Below, piece after piece: positions 60,399 through 64,000 of a DNA stretch of 64,000 nucleotides. Where the stretch lies: the NCBI GenBank assembly GCA_963661945.1, contig CAVLDP010000010.1, positions 1 to 64,000 on the forward strand, read 5' to 3'. This DNA is from CAVLDP01 sp963661945 (lineage in GTDB: Bacteria; Bacillota; Clostridia; Lachnospirales; Lachnospiraceae). The notes under the pieces are model-generated. The model did not search any database. It was not told the origin of the DNA and saw only the letters and a program-made list of their open reading frames with translations. Positions within the stretch are counted from its first letter, which is position 1, and the number at the start of each line of letters is the position of its first letter. Made by a program: the position numbers and the translations under genes.

Positions 60399-61277
60399 CT
60401 ATTTCTCTTCCTTGTTCTTGACCCACTGCAGGGCAAAAACCAAAGCAACTCCAACTAGGCAAGCAATAATATTAAAGGTACCAAGTGACATAGCATCCTG
60501 TGGTACATCGAGTGTCGTAGGTCCCATGCAAATTGCATAGAAGGAGCCAATCATCATACCAATAATGGTATATACAGTCTGCGTACGGAAATGATCCAGG
60601 CAGAACTTAATCAGCTTCACCACACTGCAAGCACCAACGAGCACACCGCAACCAAAGAAGATAAGCGATGGAACATAAGAAAAATCCATACCAAGGAATC
60701 CACGCACTCCAGTCATAACCGGCATGTAGGCGCCAAAAATCAGGAGCAGAGTAGATCCTGAGATTCCAGGCAGAAACATAGCGCAAATCGCAATCATTCC
60801 AATAAGGAAAAGCTCTATTCCCTGTCCAAAGGAAAACTGCGACAAATCAAATCCACCATTTCCTGCGCCATTATTGAAGTAAGAAATGAGAACAACAAGA
60901 GCAGCACCGATGAGTAGCCAGAGGATTCCCTTCGATACAGCCTTGAAACTCTCCCTCTCTTCCATAATCACAAGAGGAATAGAAGCTGCAATAAAGCCAA
61001 TAAAAAGGGAACTAACCACATAGATGTGGCTCTCAAATAGAGCTGTCAGCACAACTACCGCACAGCAGAAGCCGATAACCCAACCGATACCAAGCTTGAC
61101 TAAGTACAAAAAGCCCTTCTTTTTCTTCTCCATATTGCCAAATACAAGGTCATTAATAGATCCGATAAAATCATCATAAAATCCCATGATAAAAGCAATT
61201 GTTCCGCCTGAAACACCTGGCACACTGTCTGCTAGGGCCATGCAAAAGCCGTGGAACATGTTAATAAGAATCTTCAT
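60399..61277 (-). CDS. DUF368 membrane protein, predicted undecaprenyl-phosphate translocase
   Basis: A 292-residue protein with about eight membrane helices and two re-entrant-like repeats: ADSVPGVSGGTIAFIMGFYD near the N-terminus and FLPGISGSTLLLIFGAY in the second half. DUF368 proteins (PopT) were shown to be involved in undecaprenyl-phosphate recycling across the membrane for cell-wall synthesis, alongside DedA proteins. GGAGAGG lies immediately upstream of the chosen ATG; an in-frame TTG overlaps it. It is co-transcribed with rarA, a pairing without clear functional link. Confidence 0.9.
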   Translation of the reverse strand: MKILINMFHGFCMALADSVPGVSGGTIAFIMGFYDDFIGSINDLVFGNMEKKKKGFLYLVKLGIGWVIGFCCAVVVLTALFESHIYVVSSLFIGFIAASIPLVIMEERESFKAVSKGILWLLIGAALVVLISYFNNGAGNGGFDLSQFSFGQGIELFLIGMIAICAMFLPGISGSTLLLIFGAYMPVMTGVRGFLGMDFSYVPSLIFFGCGVLVGACSVVKLIKFCLDHFRTQTVYTIIGMMIGSFYAICMGPTTLDVPQDAMSLGTFNIIACLVGVALVFALQWVKNKEEK

Positions 61278-61425
61278 AATCCTCTCCAATCCGTGTTATT
61301 TCTATGATACAAATTACAAATTGCCGTATTCTGAACAATTATACCATCTTTCGAGATAGCATGATAGAAAAAAAGCCCTCTGCAAAGCCATGTTTCATTG
61401 TAGGAATTTACTAGAAATGAAAGCA

Positions 61426-61454
61426 CAAAAATAAGGAGCCCCATAAGGGACTCC
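61426..61454 (-). terminator. Terminator of the dCache receptor gene
   Basis: The minus strand has the stem GGAGTCCC / GGGGCTCC (one G-T pair) with loop TTAT, followed by TTATTTTTG, 21 nt after the stop codon. Confidence 0.85.
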
Positions 61455-61474
61455 CTAAAATTCCTTAATAATCC

Positions 61475-62857
61475 TTAGTCTTCAGAACCGTCTATTCGAT
61501 CAATCTTGAACTGAGATAAGATATCATAGCAGGCATGGAACTGGGCTTCCATCTTCTCCTTTGATACCGTAGCCTTTCCTTCGTGCAGATCGCTTACCTC
61601 CTGATTCAATTCCTGAACCAGGCTCTGTAATTCTGCCAATCTAAGCCGCATGGCCTTGCCTGTTGCATTCACTGATACCTTGAGTGGCACGAAATCGCCC
61701 TCGTACTCGGTCTCAATCTTCTTCGTGAAATCACCAGAGGCCATAGCATCCATAACCTCCGTAATCTCATTGATGTATTGCAAGATTGCACCATTGGACT
61801 GCTCTACGGAAGTACATAAGGTACCAATCTCGTCCTCTTCATGATACTGAGATTCATAGCTTAGAAATCCCATAGACATAAATTCGGCAACGACATTCAA
61901 TTCATCAAGAGGTGCAAACATAGGTGAGAGCTTCTTCTGAAGAGAATTCCTGGTATAGAAATATAAGAAGATAAGCACCAGGATAACAACCAGAATAACA
62001 CTAATCACCGGCCGGAAATAATCCAGAAAATCCATAGCTGAAATTACAATCATGCCAGAGCTCTCATTTACCACCGCACGATAGACCCCACCAAGAGAAT
62101 ACTGAACGGAAATGTCCCCTTCAGACTTGATCAGACTATCCTTAAGTCCTGCATCCTTATAGCTTCGTAGCAGGATTGTGCCATCCGAATCAAGCATTGG
62201 ATTCAGTTCTGCCTTCTTGTGGTAGAGAATATTACCATCCGAATCCACAAGAATCATGTAGCCAAGAGCTGTCTTATCTGCCTTCTCACAGAGAGATACA
62301 ATGTCATCCGTATAAATATCTGCCGCAAGCACCGCATATAGTTCTTTCGCTCCATCATAGATTGGAGTAGAGATTGTAATGCAGGACTTCTGGTTGAAAT
62401 AATCTGCATAAACCGGTGATACATAGATATCCCCAGCAGCTACAGCATCCAAATACCAGTCTCTCTTCGTCGGATCATATTCATCACTATTCCAGCCAGT
62501 TCCAATGATATAGTCTCCATCTGGATAACCAATATAATAATTGGAAACTACAACATTCTTCGACAAGCCATCCGACAAAGCCTTCTGCAAAAGTTCTCGA
62601 TCCTCTGGCAGATTCTTATCAAACTGTGTTGCTGTATCCGCCACAGCACGAAGATAAGCAAATTGTTCCCGGTAGACTGAATCAATATTGCTACTAAGCT
62701 CCCTGGCCTCTGTCTCTTGAAGCAAGGTACTCCTTCTTGATATAAATGCTTCTGCAATCAGGGTAATTGCCACCAAAATAAAGAAAACAAGCACGATGCA
62801 AAGCTTTACAACGTAACTTGTTATCTTTATCTTAATGCCGGTCTTATCTGTCTTCAT
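61475..62857 (-). CDS. Amino-acid-type dCache membrane receptor without an output domain
   Basis: A 460-residue membrane protein. TM1 is at about 14-36 and a dCache sensor lies outside (about 40-280). TM2 follows at about 285-305, then a HAMP-like segment and a coiled coil to the end. The sensor keeps the amino-acid-binding motif: in the stretch EYDPTKRDWY the Tyr, Arg, Trp and Tyr are spaced as in known amino-acid chemoreceptors, followed by Tyr and Asp in SPVYADY and Asp in AVLAADI. There is no MCP signalling domain, kinase, GGDEF or EAL. Promoter box TATAAT is at 62899-62904. Its own terminator makes it a single-gene unit. Confidence 0.85.
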   Translation of the reverse strand: MKTDKTGIKIKITSYVVKLCIVLVFFILVAITLIAEAFISRRSTLLQETEARELSSNIDSVYREQFAYLRAVADTATQFDKNLPEDRELLQKALSDGLSKNVVVSNYYIGYPDGDYIIGTGWNSDEYDPTKRDWYLDAVAAGDIYVSPVYADYFNQKSCITISTPIYDGAKELYAVLAADIYTDDIVSLCEKADKTALGYMILVDSDGNILYHKKAELNPMLDSDGTILLRSYKDAGLKDSLIKSEGDISVQYSLGGVYRAVVNESSGMIVISAMDFLDYFRPVISVILVVILVLIFLYFYTRNSLQKKLSPMFAPLDELNVVAEFMSMGFLSYESQYHEEDEIGTLCTSVEQSNGAILQYINEITEVMDAMASGDFTKKIETEYEGDFVPLKVSVNATGKAMRLRLAELQSLVQELNQEVSDLHEGKATVSKEKMEAQFHACYDILSQFKIDRIDGSED

Positions 62858-62930
62858 ATCGCTTCTCCTATCGATCCACGCTTATCAATAATACAGATAT
62901 TATACCCTATTATCCGACAATTCAAAATAC

Positions 62931-64000
62931 TTATTTGGCTACCAAATGATTATTTTCCACAAGAATATGAATGGTATCGCCAAAATTCAGATTTCCCTCC
63001 AGAATCACTCTGGCAACCAGGGTCTCGACATATTTCTGCAAATACCGTCTCATCGGTCTTGCGCCATAATTCGGATCGTAACCATTTTCCACAACGAATG
63101 CCTTCGCTTCCTCAGATAATTCCACGCGAATCTGACGGTCGGATAATCTCTGATTCAGCTCTTCCATGAGGAGATCCACAATCGATGTGATATGGTCCTT
63201 GGAGAGTGGATTAAACATGATAATCTCATCCAATCGATTTAGGAATTCTGGACGGAAATGGCTGCGAAGCAGATTCATCACAAGCTCCTCCGCCTTCTCA
63301 TCTCCCTCTAGCAGATATTCCGAGCCCAGATTCGAGGTCATGATGATAATCGTATTCTTGAAATCGACCGTTCTGCCCTGCGAATCTGTGATTCGGCCAT
63401 CGTCTAGGACCTGCAGAAGGACATTGAACACATCAGGATGTGCCTTCTCTACTTCGTCAAACAGGATGACAGAATATGGCTTGCGTCGAACCGCCTCTGT
63501 CAGCTGGCCTCCTTCATCATATCCTACATATCCAGGAGGCGCTCCAATCAAGCGCGATACGGAATATTTCTCCATATATTCACTCATATCAAGACGGACC
63601 ATATTGTTCTCATCATCAAATAGAGCAGCTGCTAAGGTCTTGGCCAGCTCTGTCTTACCAACGCCAGTTGGTCCAAGGAATAGAAATGAGCCAATCGGCT
63701 TAGTTGGATCCTTAATGCCTGCCTTTGAACGTATGATTGCCTCCGTCACCTTGGAGACAGCCTCCTCCTGACCAATCACACGTTTCCTAAGTTCTGCATC
63801 CAGGTGAAGAGTCTTATTTCTCTCGGATTCATTCAGTTTAGACACTGGAATGCCGGTCCATCTTGAGACAATCTCGGCAATCTCATCCTCTGTCACCTTC
63901 TCGTGAACTAAGGTGACCTCCTTCTGCTGAAGTTTCTGCTCCTCTTCCTCTAACCTTCGCTCAAGTGTTGGGAGCGTTCCATACATAAGCTCTGCAGCCT
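62931..64000 (-). CDS. clpB: ClpB disaggregase, C-terminal part (5' end outside window)
   Basis: The visible 356 codons cover the end of the coiled-coil middle domain, the second AAA+ module and the C-terminal small domain. The linker [12 protein letters not shown], Walker [12 protein letters not shown], pore-loop [12 protein letters not shown], Walker [14 protein letters not shown], and [13 protein letters not shown] are all canonical ClpB. No ClpP-docking loop of the ClpA/ClpC type is present. The protein unfolds aggregates with DnaK. The frame continues past base 64000 (AAEL before the first visible Met). It lacks an obvious strong terminator. Confidence 0.95.
   Translation of the reverse strand, partial: AAELMYGTLPTLERRLEEEEQKLQQKEVTLVHEKVTEDEIAEIVSRWTGIPVSKLNESERNKTLHLDAELRKRVIGQEEAVSKVTEAIIRSKAGIKDPTKPIGSFLFLGPTGVGKTELAKTLAAALFDDENNMVRLDMSEYMEKYSVSRLIGAPPGYVGYDEGGQLTEAVRRKPYSVILFDEVEKAHPDVFNVLLQVLDDGRITDSQGRTVDFKNTIIIMTSNLGSEYLLEGDEKAEELVMNLLRSHFRPEFLNRLDEIIMFNPLSKDHITSIVDLLMEELNQRLSDRQIRVELSEEAKAFVVENGYDPNYGARPMRRYLQKYVETLVARVILEGNLNFGDTIHILVENNHLVAK

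Noticed and set aside
63166..63771. A 201-codon open frame on the plus strand within clpB
   Set aside because: It is antisense to highly conserved ClpB motifs, has no ribosome site and its protein shows Ser/Arg-rich composition typical of a reverse-strand shadow.
1..64000. CRISPR arrays, insertion sequences, prophage genes or defence islands
   Set aside because: No regularly spaced repeats, transposase, integrase or phage structural motifs were seen; base composition and codon style appear even across the window.

Overview
This 64-kb window looks like chromosomal DNA of a motile anaerobe of the Lachnospiraceae (Clostridia, Firmicutes). The evidence is a moderate-to-low GC content, strong purine-rich ribosome binding sites, the six-cysteine SCIFF peptide with its radical-SAM maturase next to a fused secDF, HemZ beside hisS-aspS, a Rel-type (p)ppGpp enzyme, and a flagellin lysine methylase. 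Nearly every gene lies on the minus strand. The plus-strand exceptions are typA, a small alpha/beta hydrolase, a membrane-anchored unknown, a flavin reductase, a two-component system and tRNA-Leu. I see no prophage, transposase, CRISPR array, rRNA or antibiotic cluster. No gene-free stretch exceeds 300 bases; the largest gaps (518-801 and 37938-38189) are both annotated.

Layout from left to right. (1) 1-4.6 kb: tandem tRNA-Gly, a small membrane protein, a 24-codon reading frame with its own ribosome site and terminator, degV-folC, a transglutaminase-like protein and a cold-shock protein. (2) 4.6-10.7 kb: clpX coupled to a small unknown protein, a lysophospholipase-like hydrolase, a glycerophosphodiesterase and an MFS carrier. 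(3) 10.7-16.4 kb: an adenosyltransferase-dapA-dapB operon, typA and serS. (4) 16.4-21.8 kb: thrH with a degenerate-GGDEF/EAL protein, an NlpC/P60 cell-wall hydrolase, a YfbR-like nucleotidase and a stand-alone CheY. (5) 21.8-27.8 kb: SCIFF peptide, maturase, secDF, glyA. (6) 27.8-32.6 kb: ispE-gntR-DUF1934, a protein behind a sigma-28-like promoter, and trmH-unknown-small alarmone synthetase. (7) 32.6-38.2 kb: an operon of HEAT/THUMP methyltransferase, GAF-PAS-GGDEF-EAL protein and FliB flagellin methylase, followed by a candidate small RNA. (8) 38.2-51 kb: a PsiE-like protein and flavin reductase, then nadB-nadC, an M32 peptidase and rel-MBL-hemZ-hisS-aspS. (9) 51-59 kb: PIN-PhoH, a response regulator/histidine kinase pair, and aminotransferase-proC-diguanylate cyclase-YczE. 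(10) 59-64 kb: rarA-DUF368, an amino-acid-type dCache receptor with no output domain, and the C-terminal part of clpB.

Most of the window is housekeeping: tRNA charging, lysine, proline, NAD and isoprenoid synthesis, proteostasis and the stringent response. Running through it is a motility and signalling layer: three c-di-GMP enzymes, CheY, FliB, a sigma-28-type promoter and the dCache receptor. The least explained items are the FliB operon with its atypical methyltransferase, the putative flagellar-regulon protein at 30 kb, the C-rich small RNA candidate at 38.1 kb, the 24-residue frame at 0.7 kb and the output-less amino-acid receptor. All were read by eye without database searches, so family names rest on motif recognition.
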